A DNA stretch of 64,000 bases from Atriophallophorus winterbourni (GCA_013407085.1 JACCGJ010020041.1:1-64000); one strand, 5' to 3'; shown: positions 32,812-45,152, numbered from the stretch's first letter. Program-made: numbers and translations. Notes: a model not told the origin generated them from the letters alone.

Positions 32812-32946
32812 AGTCTATCCTGAATATCAACCCCATGTAAAGCATTTTGAATTATCTGATTCTAGTATCGCTTTGGATGAGTATCAGCGTGATGAGCTTG
32901 TCTTGTTAGGAAACAAAATTTCGCGTGTCACATACTGGATACCAAG
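32812..32946 (+). CDS. Candidate internal host exon, unknown protein
   Basis: A 135-bp stretch lies between an acceptor (a T-rich tract ending ...aaaag at 32811) and a donor (CCAAG/GTATTT at 32947). It is symmetric (phase 2 at both ends) and encodes 'VYPEYQPHVKHFELSDSS', then 'DEYQRDELVLLGNKISRV' and TYWIPR. The mixed charged and hydrophobic composition is protein-like and unlike the AT-rich flanks. I do not recognise the family. A possible next exon starts at 33522. Nothing upstream was identified, so this is an orphan exon call. Confidence 0.35.
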
Positions 32947-33521
32947 GTATTTCTCGATGAATTGCAACGAATTTCAGCCCTACGCGAGGTAGCAAACTTG
33001 TGCAGACTTCACCTTGTGTCTTGTTGACGTCAACTACGAGTGCCTTCAAGCAACCCATCATTGCGGTTAAATACTTTTACGGATAGCTCGGAACAAAGCA
33101 ATCAAATTGTGAATTTGACGGCGTTTTTACTATAAAACTGCTTTAACATCCCATCCACATGTTCGATTTAGTACAACTTTGATGGACAGCAAAGCATACA
33201 GCTTTACATATAAACACAGAATATATTAATAATTATAATAATCTTTAGTGTTTGAAAACGCTATGTGATACCTAAATATGTCATACTCACCAAAAATGTT
33301 TATATTATATCTCACAATCTCTGGTAATATTCCATGTTATACTATTTTAATCATGCCCAATAAAAACAACGATTTTGAAGCTATTTAATCTGCTAGAAAT
33401 TTTTAAAATTAAGTACTGTTCCGTTAATTGAGTTCAAATCACTTCCGTTATTCTAAATAATCTACGGAAGTTGGAATACGAATTCAACGAAATTCGGAAG
33501 AATAACTAATTTGTTACTCAG

Positions 33522-33632
33522 GTTTGCAATACCTTGCAACCATCGACTGTCCTTTTGGATGATAATTCACAACTCGACAAGGATATACTTCAATCAACTG
33601 CCAAGTTCGTTGAATCAATTTGCACATAAATT
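33522..33632 (+). CDS. Candidate terminal exon after 32812-32946
   Basis: An acceptor (ttgttactcag, ending 33521) precedes two open frames. Phase 0 gives 'VCNTLQPSTVLLDDNSQLDK' and ends at a stop near 33632. Phase 2, the phase required by direct joining to 32946, gives a 52-residue frame beginning FAIPCNHRL. The phase 0 peptide looks more natural but would need another exon in between. Weak call. Confidence 0.2.
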
Positions 33633-33984
33633 TGTCAGAGAGACTCGTCATTCAAAATGTTATACTGTTCAATATAAATAACAGGTACCCTTTGCACGAT
33701 TTGAAAGCTGCTATCTGTTACATTGATGGCTTCTCATTAGATTGAAATTTAGTACGCGCTTGTGGCTGTACAACACCATCGGATATTCGTATGAGAACAA
33801 CATATTTATGAAAAGTTGAGACGTTGGGAAGATCGACACTTCTAGTAGTTAAACAAATGTCACGTATTGTTGCGGTATGATAGAAGAATGTTCGTTAGCA
33901 TAAACATTGTGTTATATAAACGAGATGTCGGGTGGAGTTACTACGCATGAATATATCCAGTTTGTTCGTGAGAATTATTTTACT

Positions 33985-34420
33985 AGATGATTGTACAACA
34001 TCTAACGATAGGGAGTTCCATATGAAACAAACGCGCACCCAATAGAAAAATCGACGGCATTTTCAGTGAGAATATGGTTGAACACGTGTGGCATGACTTC
34101 ACCGAATGCGAAATAGATGCCTCAGAGGGTTCTTCTTTGAGTTCATTATTTTATAAGTTAGCATTAGATCCAATCAAACCCGTCTGCGAGGCAGTGTATC
34201 CAAATTAAATGAACCAGTCGATCCTCATATTGTAGGTTGTGGGACAGCCACCTATTTTAGTTGCTGTGTGATAAATCCCCTTGAGCAGCTCGATATCCTT
34301 TAAAACCCATGATGCACCAGCTTACACTGAATAATCCATCACTGGGATAACATACGCATTTACGAGAATGCGGAACGTTTCACTAAAAAACGCCAGAAAA
34401 TACGCTGAAGCTTAACTAGG
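33985..34420 (-). mobile_element. CR1-like LINE 3' fragment
   Basis: The 'agggagttccatatgaaa' block (34.01 kb) matches 6.13 kb and 59.90 kb at the end of the CR1-like reading frame. The sequence to about 34.40 kb ('ctcgatatcctttaaaaccc', 'gaataatccatcactgg') matches the C-terminal region at 6.41-6.53 kb. All frames are broken. Confidence 0.5.
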
Positions 34421-34429
34421 AGGTGGCTA

Positions 34430-35550
34430 GCTCAGTTGTACACTGCTTCGCTTGCATGCTATACTGAAGACGTCTACTAATCTACACAACAAGCTCCTTT
34501 TTGTTGCCCATTCCCATTGTTGCGATTCGAGGTTATCGGACAATGAAATTTTTTACCTTTTTGCAACATTTTGCACTTTCTGATGTGAATACTCGAGAAC
34601 TTGAATTCGTGAGTTGAACCTGATTCAAAAGTTGATCATCAATCTGCTAACCAGCTGGGCACTCCGAAACACTTGTCTGATGTTTTGGAATCAAAGATTT
34701 TAATTTCGTAATCGCGACAGCTTATCACGACGACGGTTAAAGAAACCAACGAATAGAGAAAAGCGATTATTTCGCTAAAAAGCCAAAAATGTTGGGGATG
34801 GATTATGTTACTTATTGAATTACTGGAGTTATGTAGCCGATGTTCTATTTCCTTTTTTAAACAATTCTAAGTTGTATCATGCATAACGTAATAGTAACAA
34901 ATTTATACGATTTAAGCAAATGCTTGGACTGAAGAAATAATCATCGCCATAAAAAGGGAATTCTAAAGGATTAAGTGCGTAATATATGGCGTCTGACACA
35001 CACGCTTCTATAGAGTAAGTGTAATAGTCAGAACATGAAACGTAATTTAATAGCAAACCATCCACCATTTTTTTTGTTTTAACACAAAAAATCCAAACAA
35101 TGTCTCACGGATGTCAAGTCACGTTAATCAAGATTAGACAATTGTTTTATTTAACCAGTACAGCATAAACGCATCTACAGTGATATCTAAAGGAATTTCA
35201 TCTTCTAGCTGTAGCAAGACAAACCAGGAAGTTCTAATTTTTGTATGAAACCCTATCTAGAAATCGTTAAGAATTATACTTATCTCCTCAGTACCCTCTT
35301 CGATATGCGGTTCGCTATATGTATCTACAGTTTTCCATTATTTCGATGTAACCTACTTAACCCGGTTCAAATGGAAGTTTCAGAATATACATAATATAAA
35401 ATTTGCTAAAATTGCTTATTGACAAACACGTTCACTTTCTTGGCCGTTGAGCATCATATGCGAAATTTTTTGCAGTTGGCCTTTTGAAATAACCAATTGT
35501 TAAGAACGAGCTGGCATATCGTGTATGATAGCATATTTTCTTGCTAAGTA
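34430..35550. other. No gene recognised
   Basis: Only a 63-codon minus frame (34877-35068) occurs; no domain. AT-rich throughout. Confidence 0.4.
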
Positions 35551-35551
35551 A

Positions 35552-35558
<7 letters not shown>

Positions 35559-35608
<50 letters not shown>
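35559..35608. repeat. (AT)n microsatellite at array edge
   Basis: About 50 bp of AT, directly left of the small palindrome and of the first copy of the A block. A similar AT run (45152-45196) lies at the left of the second A copy. Confidence 0.9.
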
Positions 35609-35611
<3 letters not shown>

Positions 35612-35686
35612 AAGTAATAAAGTAAACCCTATCAATATATATATGTATATATGTATATATTGATATGGTTTACTTTATTACTTGAC
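35609..35686. repeat. 78-bp palindrome
   Basis: The arm 'gtcaagtaataaagtaaacc' is mirrored as 'ggtttactttattacttgac', with an ATGTATAT centre. The second A copy keeps only the right arm (45200-45229), next to its AT run. Confidence 0.85.
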
Positions 35687-37640
35687 TACATTTTTGGGAT
35701 CAAATTCATTATTCTGTGCCATATCGAATCTGCCATTTTAGATGACTACAAATGTGTCATTATCAAAACGACGCATCACAATTTGGCCTAATATATTTCA
35801 TTCTAAAAGCTTTAGTTTAAAAAAACTCTGTTTACTGCATATTTGAGATATAATCAGAATTATTGCCAATCCATATTTATATTTATATAATTTTCCGATT
35901 ACTACAAAGTAGTTCATTTTCAAACAAATTGTCACCGCAACTAACTTGCTGAACGATCAAAATTGTCAGATCTGTCAAACTAGCGTTTGCATCCAGTGAG
36001 CTTCTAGAGATTTGTAATGCAATATACGTAAGTAATACGCTCGAATCCGAATTAAATGCACCTCCGTTATCACATATCAATGCCAAGGATATGCATCCTG
36101 CGATGCCATACACATTTTATTAAATGAGTCGGTATGACTGACTAACGTTTTTAATAACCGGCGGAGATTTCAACTAACTGGTGATGCTGGAACCGGTGCC
36201 ATCCTATTGGTCATAAATTATTTACCCTGTGTATTACATTTCGATATAATTTATAGAACAAATGCTGCCCTGACTCGCGGTGACACCAATTAGTACCTAG
36301 ATGCAAATATCATTGTTTTAACAATGATTATTCGCTTTTTACACTTATCTAACAACGTTAATTTCTATGTACCAGCATCCTCGCTCATTAATAATCTTAA
36401 TTAGAAATCATCATGCTATGTTCTTTAACAGTTTTGCTAAAAGGTAAATCCTAGTTCTTTCACAGATTTAAGATTGCATTTTTTACTAATGTAACTCAAC
36501 ATTGGGTTTACCTACTTCCTGACTTATGATAAAATCAACTATGAAGCTTCATAATGCATCTGATTCATGACTTGAAATCTGGATCAAGCACGCATGAATG
36601 CAGGATTTTAGTTCGATTGACTTAAAGTAGATTTTAGTTATTTTAAAATGTTGATTCCTCTCAAAGGGCGTAGCTCCGAATGCGATAAATTGGATCACAA
36701 AATTAAAATTGAAAAAGATGGCTACCTTAAACATATTTAGTGCCATTCGATTGAATCAAAAAATTATAGTTTGACGAACTTACGATTTTGTTGGCGTCAT
36801 CAGATGGAGGCAGTGAGATTGCGTTCAATGAGCCTTGTAACAGAAAATGAAAAGTTAACAAAGTTGTAGTTGAATGTCACTTTTGAATAGGGTCCGTTCA
36901 ACGAACCACCATGTTTACACACTTAATCACAAAATGATTGTAGGTAAAGCACTTAATTCGTTTTTGTCCACCTGCTTCTACTGACAAGAGAAAGTGAAAT
37001 AGCGGCTCACTGACGTCTCAAATTCAGCATGCTTCGGGCAGGTTGAGTTTGCAATTCCATGAAGGCGGCCCACCCAGGGAATGAAAACCCTCACATCAAA
37101 CTTCCACTGCCTTAGGAATACATACGATCATGGAAATATTTCTGCACTCAAGCTCGAAGAAAACGTTGAAGGCCAAGTCCCGCTAGGCAGACCGAATTTG
37201 TAATCAACTTCTTCCTGACAAATAATACGACAGCATCGTTGTCCGAACGTATCAGCCTAACTGTTCCTTTGGATCCGGTGGTGCGGTGGAGATGAAGAAC
37301 TTGCTGCCTGGGCATAAGAGGTTCTCCATATTGAATAAAACACTGTCCTACATATAAACGCACCAATGGAGAGGACACGCAGTTCCGGTTCTCAGGATAA
37401 TAACAGGGGATCCATCAGATACGGTTGAAAGCTATGGCTCGACTGGCGTAGATCTCATATCCTAGGGCTGCTTCCGAAGGTGGGAGAGAATGTTAGGTCT
37501 CATTAAAAGGATACAGCGAGCATCAAGCTGAACAACCCCCAGTCAAAAATGTGAAGTCCCTCCATGGATTGCTATCCTCTTTGAGTGCATGGGGATTAGG
37601 AATCAACCAACAAGCACACTGTATGTTTGTGAACAAACAC
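35655..37640. repeat. A block, copy 1 (host-like segment plus RTE leader)
   Basis: Nearly identical to 45195-47180 at an offset of 9540-9541 bp. Its left ~900 bp match the inverted copy at 24.30-25.01 kb and carry the minus frames 35883-36113 ('LTYIALQISRSSLDANA') and 36549-36746. Its right part (36.78-37.63 kb, plus) is RTE 5' leader, cut off abruptly at about 37630 where LINE endonuclease sequence of the opposite strand begins. Confidence 0.8.
35883..36113 (-). pseudogene. Conserved frame in A block, unknown protein
   Basis: A 76-codon frame whose last two thirds ('SVLLTYIALQISRSSLDANA', then SLTDLTILIVQQ and GDNLFENELLCSNRK) are conserved in the inverted copy at 24.78-24.93 kb and in the second A copy at 45424-45654. 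The protein family is not recognised. The reading frame survives in three copies that otherwise differ by many substitutions, which suggests it derives from an exon. No start or splice structure is secure. Confidence 0.3.
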
Positions 37641-37678
37641 CATAGCGTGTCCTGAGGCACCATGTCGGAATCTTTCAG

Positions 37679-37978
37679 TTATTTGCACTGTAGTCTATGA
37701 TCATAATAGAGTGCTACACCTCCTCCACTTGGCGCACGGTCTCGGCGGAGCAGTGACATGCCATCATTCTTTAACTCACAATCGTGGATTTCTCGGTTCA
37801 GCCAAGTTTCGGTAATGGTAATCAGCTGAGGTCGTTTAGTTTCAAACCTAAGGGAAAGTTCGGCAAATATGTTAATCAAGCAATGGGCGTTGGTATAGAG
37901 GCATCCAAGTACATTTTTGGTGAGCAAAAATGGATCGTGTCGTGTGATGACATAATCTGAGACAACCGTCATTGTCAC
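37679..37978 (-). pseudogene. LINE endonuclease N-terminal fragment (B1)
   Basis: A 99-codon frame with 'LITITETWLNREIHDCELKN' and 'LLRRDRAPSGGGVALYYDHR'. It ends where the unit meets the RTE leader of the A block at about 37630, so the second half of the domain is absent. Confidence 0.65.
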
Positions 37979-40090
37979 ACCGACTACGGAAGAGTCGGCA
38001 CTTTACTTTTTTTGACAAGTTAAGTAGCATATCGGTCGTTTTAAGTTGAGTGGCGCAACTCGAATCCTCTTGTTAACCAAAAACGATTTCTTTATCTGGC
38101 TCCAGTCAACACTAAGAGTAGTTTGGGGTGGCATTGCGTTCGATTGCTCATTGTGTGTCCCAGGTAAAGATTCATTTCTTGGTTCAGTTTATAGGGCTTC
38201 ATCAATCCGGACAGTATTTAGTTCAGAGTTTGTCTGCATTTATATGAGTGTTTATGTGATCGCTAAGGATTACATTTTGTGGGATTTTGTGTTCCAGTAC
38301 TTCCAGTTTGAATGTACAGTATCAAACATGATACTCATTAGGATGTTTATTTTTAGTGGACGTGGCACATTACATTCGTAGTTTGCTAAGAAAGGCTATC
38401 TAGAAGTATTCACGGCAACGGCCTTTTCGACGAAAATGTTATCAGCCAGAAAACTCAATTGTCTGTAGTCATCCTCAGCTCGCTCGTAATTCTGAGGATT
38501 ACCTGCATTCCTAGAACCCCGAGGATGATGAGATTGCGATTAGATATCATTCTATTGTTGTATGTATTGTTCCTCTTTTCGTACCATGGAATATCAGCAT
38601 GAATACGAATATTCAGTGAATTGTTAGATCCAAGTAGGTAAGAAATTAGTGTTTAGCGTCTTCCAGGCGACGCTCATTTTTCAAGTTAACTCTCAACAGT
38701 CTGGGTTTATCCTGATGAGGTGAATCACGCCGTCTCGTTAAACGAGTCAATGCTAACGGCACTAAAGTTCCAAGTTTTATTAGTTCACAAAGTTCCTACC
38801 ATTTTCTTCTTCATGCCTTTGACGGCCTTTGAAAAGAGTGCATTCTGGCTTCGGAACGTCAGTACAAATGACACTCAATGATTGTGCATCACGATTAATG
38901 GATATGTTATTTCGTTTCTTCGAAGCCTTATCTGTTTTGCGATCAGTGTTGTTTAACGGCGCGCTTTTTAGTATCGGATTGTGTTGAATGTATTGCAGAC
39001 GTTCCCATGGCACGCGGATCATGGGAGCGGCTCACCTGTGCTAGGTTGAATGTCTATATGTTAATCATCGCATTTTTTGCCTTCTTGCCTCCATAGAAAC
39101 GGAGCTGAAACACGATCTCCACATTCAAGTTCAGGCTTCAGTTTGCTAAATAATAAATCATTTGACAAAAATTTAATTCTCTGTATGCGCTCCTCTAAAT
39201 TCAAAATCCTCATATTAGTTTCATTCTGTGAGCTCGCAGTCGTCTTGGTACAGTTTTTGGTTTCAATTCTGCATACATGACAGATATAGCAAAATCCTTT
39301 CGTTTTATCTTTATTGTTATTTGCCTTTATTGAAATATGTTATTTATCACAGAATTCTCCATTTGCGAAGCTAATTAAAGGGATCTTGTTTGTCAGTGAA
39401 TGGAACATTTCCATCAGAATAAATCGACCTCGTATCAAAACAATCAGATCTAACCACTCATACAATACAGTCGTATTGTACGGAATTGACAAAACTCAAT
39501 ATGAGCAAAACGCTCATATCAAGTCATATTTTGATTTAATCGATTTGAGAAATGAGCTACGCTAATTCAGAAACTTGAGTTTCATGGATCGATAGATCAG
39601 AGGGTGCACCAGCGCGTACGATCTTGCAACACACAGTGCTTATTCGGCCACATGTGCAGAGAACGTGTTGTTTTGGTGACCGATGTTCTGCACTTGTGAG
39701 GCCGTCGAAGAAGTGATTACTCATCCGTAAAGATTATGTTTAAAATCATATCTCAAAAACATCATTGTAGCTAAACAAAAATCACAGTGCAACGCGGTAT
39801 ATGGAGTAAAAGTTTTTTGAATTTAGCGAGTTAATACGGACAGTCGCATAACGTACGCCTTGAGATTGATCATCAAAGTGAAAATTATAACACATTCTAA
39901 GCGCATTATTTCATCCGGTAATGCGTTCTATATCGAGCAGTTTTCGACCGCAATATATTACTGTAGCTATGAAATCAAGAAGTTAGGTTAGGCAAAGCAT
40001 AGGAGGTTGGCGTGTTCGAATGCCATAATATGCCTTCAGTAAATAATTAAGACGGTGATATTCACTTAAACGAATTTTAATTATCATTCT

Positions 40091-40282
40091 CTACGTAGTG
40101 CTACGCACTCGTTCTTGAGTTTTTACATCAGATCGTGAAATAGAAACGTTTTTAACAAGCAACCATATAGTTTGCACGATCCTAGATCCTGTTTGATAGA
40201 ATGTACCATGACAGGACGCGTATTTGAACAAAGTATCAGAATAAGGTTTCTGCAATAAATCTCCGAGAATCTTCTTCAGCAC
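40091..40282 (-). pseudogene. Exon-like frame in the B tail, unknown protein
   Basis: A 63-codon frame preceded by an acceptor-like 'cttatccag' encodes 'LKKILGDLLQKPYSDTLFKY', then ASCHGTFYQTGSRIVQTIW. The composition looks like a structured protein. Copies are at 48843-48661 and, shortened by a stop, in the inverted copy at 23.96 kb. Family not recognised. It lies in the part of the unit that is not LINE, so it may be a captured host exon. Confidence 0.3.
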
Positions 40283-40604
40283 TAACTGGATAAGTCACAA
40301 TTTACGAAAGTGTTACAATGGTGACTCGATTTGAGGTTCACTCGTTGTAGTTTAGAGGAGAACTTCAATGACAGACTGACTAGTGGGATGCAGGCATAAT
40401 CCAAGGCGCAGCATGTTACATGTGGCACGCCGTTATATGATCAAACACATTTCCATATTTCGATATCATTTGCATATGACATCATATTACACCCAATAGA
40501 ATTAGAGTACTGCTGTTCACCTCCTTCAAGCGATATTGAAAATAGATCTACATCACGTTCGCACGAGAGTTTCATAATTTATAATGTTTCGGATAGATAA
40601 ACAG

Positions 40605-41384
40605 TCAGATTCCGGATAAACAATGCATCATGCTGCGCTGAAAGCGATACGCAATACTCGCTCGATCAAACTCAAGTGCACGTTGATGGTGTGATCCATG
40701 ATCAAAAGCCGAAAACCATATTTGTTTCTTAGAACCTAGCGGACAATCGTCTGTAATGTTTTCGGCATAGTCTTCTTCAGTTGTCGAGAACAGATTGAGC
40801 ATTGAAGGCATATATCTTCACCTGTATCGTGTATTGCTTTGAACTATAATCACGTTCAAAGCAATTTCGTCAAACAGCTGCTGGAAGATGGCAGCAGTGG
40901 AGATCTGAGAAATTTTGTTAGTCTTCTGCAAGTTCGGCAGATTAAAGCCTTCCATGTTCAAGATTCTCGTATGATATCTCGAGGCTATCAAGCGTAGCTT
41001 GCCGAGTAGAACCGTATTACACAATTTCGGGGCTGCTGGTGGACGATTAATTACACCGATTGTGCAATCTTCGCCTGTAGCGGTTGTGAACAAACACCAT
41101 AGCGTGTCCTGAAGCACCAAGTCGGAATCTTTCATTTCTTCACACCGTAGTCTATGATCATAATAGAGTGCCACACCTCCTCCACGTGACGCACGGTTTC
41201 GGCGGAGCAGTGACATGCCAGCATTCTTTAACTCACAATCGCGGATTTCTTGGTTCAGCCAAGTTTCGGTAATGGTAATCAGCTGAGGTCGTTCAGTTTC
41301 AAACCGAGGGACAAGTTCGGCAAATATGTTAATCAAGCAATAGGCTTTGGTAAAGAGGTATCCAAGAACAGTTTTGGTAAGCAA
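40605..41384 (-). pseudogene. LINE endonuclease fused to tail peptide (B2 into B1)
   Basis: The frame 41384-40818 (188 codons) covers the N-terminal endonuclease. The ETW box 'ITITETWLNQEIRD' is intact, then 'SRGGGVALYYDHRL' and 'CLFTTATGEDCTIGVINRPP'. The GDFN box is changed to EGFN ('ILNMEGFNLP'), losing the catalytic Asp. Frame 40811-40605 continues with 'MPSMLNLFSTTEEDYAENIT' up to CPLGSKK, and then, where LINEs read SDHLV, switches to the foreign 'WFSAFDHGSHHQRALEFDRA' and stops. The chimeric reading frame is kept in two other units (44266-44060, 49372-49166). Confidence 0.7.
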
Positions 41385-44300
41385 AGATGGATGGTGTCAT
41401 GTGATGACATAATCTGAGAACCGTCATTGTCACGCCGACTCCGGAAGAGTCGGCACTTTTCTGTTTTTGGACAAGTTAAGTAGCATATCGGTCGTTTTAA
41501 GTTGAGTGGTGCAACTCGAATCCTCTAGTTAACCAAAAACGATTTCTTTATCTGACTCCAGTCAACACTAGGGAGTAGTTTGGGGTGGCATTGCGTTCGA
41601 TTGCTCATTATGTGTCCCAGGTAAAGATTCATTTCTTGGTTCAGTTTATAGTGCTTCATCAATCCGGAAAGTATTTCGTGCAGAGTTTGTCTGCATTTAT
41701 ATAAGTGTTTATGTGATCGCTAAGGATTGCATTTTGTGGGATTTTGTGTTCCAGCACTTCCAGTTGGAACGTACAGTATCAAACAGGGTGCTCATTGTGA
41801 TGTTTAATTTTAGTGGACGTGGCACATTACCTTCGTAGTTTGCTAAGAAAAGCAGTCTGAAAGTATTCAAGGCAACGGCCTTTTCGACGAAAATGTTATC
41901 AGCCAGAAAACTCAATTGTCTGTAGTCATCCTCAACTCGCTCGTAATCCTAAGGATTACCTGCCATTTCTGGAACACCGAGGATGATGAGATTGCGATTA
42001 GATATCTTTCTATTGTCGTATGTATTGTTCCTCTTTTCGTACCATGGAATGTCAGCATTAATACGAATATTCAGTGAATTGTTAGATCCAAGTAGGTAAG
42101 AAATTAGTGTTTAGCGTCTTCCTGGCGACGCTCATTTTTTAAGTTAACTCTCAACAGTCTGGGTTTATCCTGATGAGGTGAATCACGCCGTCTAGTTAAA
42201 CGAGTCAATGCTAACAGCACTACAGTTCCAAGTTTCATTAGTTCACACAGTTCCTTCCATTTTCTTCTTCATGCCTTTGACGGCCTTTGAAAAGAATGCA
42301 TTCTGGCTCCGGAACGTCAGTACAAATGACGCACAATGAATGTGCATCACGATTAATGGATATGTTATTTCGTTTCTTCGAAGCCTTATCTGTTTTGCGA
42401 TCAGTGTTGTTTAACGGCGCGCTTTTTAGTATCGGATTGTGTTGAATGTGTTTCAGACCTACCCATGGCACGCGGATCATGAAAGCGGGTCAGCTGTGCT
42501 AGGTTAAATGTGTGTATGTTAATCATCGCGTTTTTCGCCTTCTTGGCTCTATAGAAACGGAGATGAAACACGATCTCCACATTCAAGTTTAGGCTTCAGT
42601 TTGCTATTTAATAAATCATTTAACAAACCTTTAATTCTCTGTATGCGCTCCTCTAAATTCAAAATCCCCATATTAGTTTCATTCTGTGAGCTCGCAGTCG
42701 TCTTGGTACAGTTTTTGGTTGCAATTCTGCATACATGATAGACGTAGCATACTCCTGTCGTTTTATCTTTATTGTCAATTGTCTTTATTAAAATATGTTC
42801 TTTATCACAGAATTCTCCATTTGCGAAGCTAACTAAAGGGATCTAAGTTTGTCGGTGAATGGAGCATTTCCATCAGAATAAATCGACCTCGTAGCATACA
42901 ATCAGAACTAACCACTCATATGACTGTATTGTGCGAAATTGACAAAACTCAATATGAGCAAAACGCTCATATCAAGTCATATTTTGATTTAATCGATTTG
43001 AGAAATGAGCTACGCTTATTCAGAAACTTGAGTTTCATGAATCGATAGATCAGAGGGTGCACCACGCGTACGATCTTGCAACACACAGTGCTTATCCGGC
43101 CACATGTGCAGAGAACGTGTTGTTTTGATGACCGATGTTCTGCACTTGTGAGGCCGTCGAAGAAGTGATTACTCATCCGTAAAGATTATGTTTAAAATCA
43201 TATCTCAAAAACATCATTGTAGCCAAACAGAAAATCACAGTGCAACGCGGTATATGGAGTAAAATTTTTTTTGAATTTAGCGAGTTAATACGGACAGTCG
43301 CATAACGTACGCCTTGAGATTGATCATCAAAGTGAAAATTATAACACATTCTAAGCGCATTATTTCATCCGGTAATGCGTTCTATATGGAGCAGTTTTCG
43401 ACCGCAATATATTACTGTAGCTATAAAATCAAGAAGTTAGGTTAGGCATTGCATTGGAGGTTGGCGTGTTCGAATGCCATAATATGCCTTCAGTAAATAA
43501 TTAAGACGGTGATATTCACTTAAACGAATTTTAATTATCATTGCCTACGTAGTGCTACGCACTCGTTCTTTGAGTTTTTACATCAGATCGTGAAATAGAA
43601 ACGTTTTTAACGAGCAACCATATAGTTTGCACGATCCTAAATCCTGTTTGATAGAATTTACCATGACAGGGCGCGTATTTGAACAAAGTATCAAAATAAG
43701 GTTTCTGCAATAAATCTCCGAGAATCTTCTTCAGCAGAGACTGGATAAGTCACAATTTACGAAAGTTTTACAATGGTGACTCGATTTGAGGTTCACTGGT
43801 TGTAGTTCAGAGGAGAGCTTCAATGACAGACTGACTAGTGGGATGCAGGCATAATCCAAGGCGCAGCATGTTACATGTGACACGCCGTTAAATGATCAAA
43901 CACATTTCAATATTTCAATATCATTTGCGTATGACATCATATTACACCCAATAGAATTAGAGCACTGCTGTTAACCTCCTTCAAGCGATATTGAAAATAG
44001 ATCTACATTACGTACGCACGAGAGTTTCATAATTTAAAATGTTTCGGATAAATAAACAGTCAGATTCCGAATGAACAATATCTCATGCTGCGCTGAAAGC
44101 GATACGCAATACTCGCTCGATCAAACTCAAGTGCACGCTGATGGTGTGATCCATGATCACAAGGCGAAAACCATATTTGTTTCTTAGAACCTAGCGGACA
44201 ATCGTCTGTATTGTTTTCGAAATAGCCTTTTTCAGTTGTCGAGAGCAGATCGAGCATTGAAGGCATATCTCTTCACCTGTATCGTGTATTGCTTTGAACT

Positions 44301-44542
44301 ATAATCACGTTCAAAGCAATTTCGTCAAACAGCTGCTGGAAGATGGCAGCAGTGGAGATCTGAGAAATTTTGTTAGTCTTCTGCAAAATCGGCAGATTAG
44401 AGCCTTCCATGTTCAAGATTCTAGTATGATATTTCGAGGCTATCAAGCGTAGCTTGCCGAGTAGAACCGTATTACACAATTTCGGGGCTGCTGGTGGACG
44501 ATTAATTACACCGATTGTGCAATCTTCGCCTGTAGCGGTTGT
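41088..44542 (-). repeat. B unit 2
   Basis: Second unit, collinear with B1 and about 95% identical by eye. It holds the complete set of landmarks: endonuclease N-terminal half at 41384-41088, ORF1 fragments (41915-41709, 42480-42238) and the tail at about 42.6-44.2 kb, ending in the endonuclease of the next repeat. Confidence 0.8.
42238..42586 (-). pseudogene. CR1-like ORF1 N-terminal fragment (B2)
   Basis: The frame 42480-42238 encodes a basic stretch ('TDRKTDKASKKRNN') and then 'LCVICTDVPEPEC', the start of a Cys/His finger related to that at 57.7 kb. Copies at 39022-38780, 47599-47357 and 51042-50800 keep it, the last two identical. An overlapping upstream frame (42586-42401) reads the preceding part. 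Farther on, 'NLIILGVPE' near 41.98 kb and the 41915-41709 frame ('AVALNTFRL', 'PRPLKLNIT') form the RRM-like ORF1 core. Confidence 0.55.
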
Positions 44543-44839
44543 GAACAAACACCATAGCGTGTTCTGAAGCACCAAGTCAGAATCTTTCACTTCTTTGCAC
44601 TGTAGTCTATGATCATAAAAGAGTGCCACACCTCCTCCACGTGACGCATGGTCTCGGCAGAGCAGTGACATGCCAGCATTCTTTAACTCACAATCGTGGA
44701 TTTCTGGGTTCAGCCAAGTTTCGGTAAGGGTAATCAGCTGAGGTCGTTTAGTTTCAAACCGAGAAGAAAGTTCGGCAAATATGTTAATCGAGCAATAGGC
44801 TTTGGTAAAGAGGCATCCAAGAACAGTTTTGGTAGGCAA
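44060..44839 (-). pseudogene. LINE endonuclease fused to tail peptide (B3 into B2)
   Basis: Same architecture as 40605-41384. ETW box intact ('LITLTETWLNPEIHD'); the GDFN box reads EGSN ('ILNMEGSNLPIL'), so inactive. The downstream frame 44266-44060 again passes from 'CPLGSKK' into the foreign 'WFSPCDHGSHHQRALEFDRA'. It is more diverged than the copies at 40.6 and 49.2 kb. A further upstream frame 45116-44784 reads part of the ORF1-endonuclease spacer. Confidence 0.7.
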
Positions 44840-45150
44840 AGATGGATGGTGTCATGTGATGACATAATCTGAGACAACCGTCATTGTCACGCCGACTCCG
44901 GAAGAGTCGGCACTTTTCTGTTTTTTGACAAGTTAAGCAACATATCGGTCGTTTTGAATTGAGTGGCGCAACTCGAATCCTCTTGTTAACCAAAAACGAT
45001 TCATTTATCTGGCTCCAGTCCAGACAAGGGAGTAGTTTGGGGTGGCATTGCGTTCGATTACTCATTGTGTGTCCCAGGTAAAGATACATTTCGTGGTTCA
45101 GTTTATAGGGCTGCATTAATCCGGACAGTATTTAGTGCGGAGTTTGTCTG

Positions 45151-45152
<2 letters not shown>
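44543..45152 (-). repeat. B unit 3, truncated at an AT run
   Basis: The third unit begins normally but stops at 'gtttgtctgca', where B2 continues into 'tttatataagtg'; here it runs into (AT)n and then the second A block. The breakpoint coincides with a TATA-rich spot of the unit. Confidence 0.75.

Larger units (their letters stand above)
37631..41087 (-). repeat. B unit 1 (LINE 5' half plus non-LINE tail)
   Basis: First unit of a head-to-tail array with period ~3456 bp; the landmark 'gaacaaacaccatagcgtgt' is at 37631, 41088 and 44543. Read on the minus strand each unit has CR1-like ORF1, endonuclease, then an unrelated tail of about 1.6 kb. The first unit starts within the endonuclease (37978-37679), joined to the RTE leader of block A. 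ORF1 pieces: 39022-38780 and the RRM-like region near 38.5 kb. Confidence 0.8.

Noticed and set aside
37148..37378. 76-codon minus frame in the A block
   Set aside because: It is antisense to the RTE 5' leader, which is recognisable by match to three other copies.
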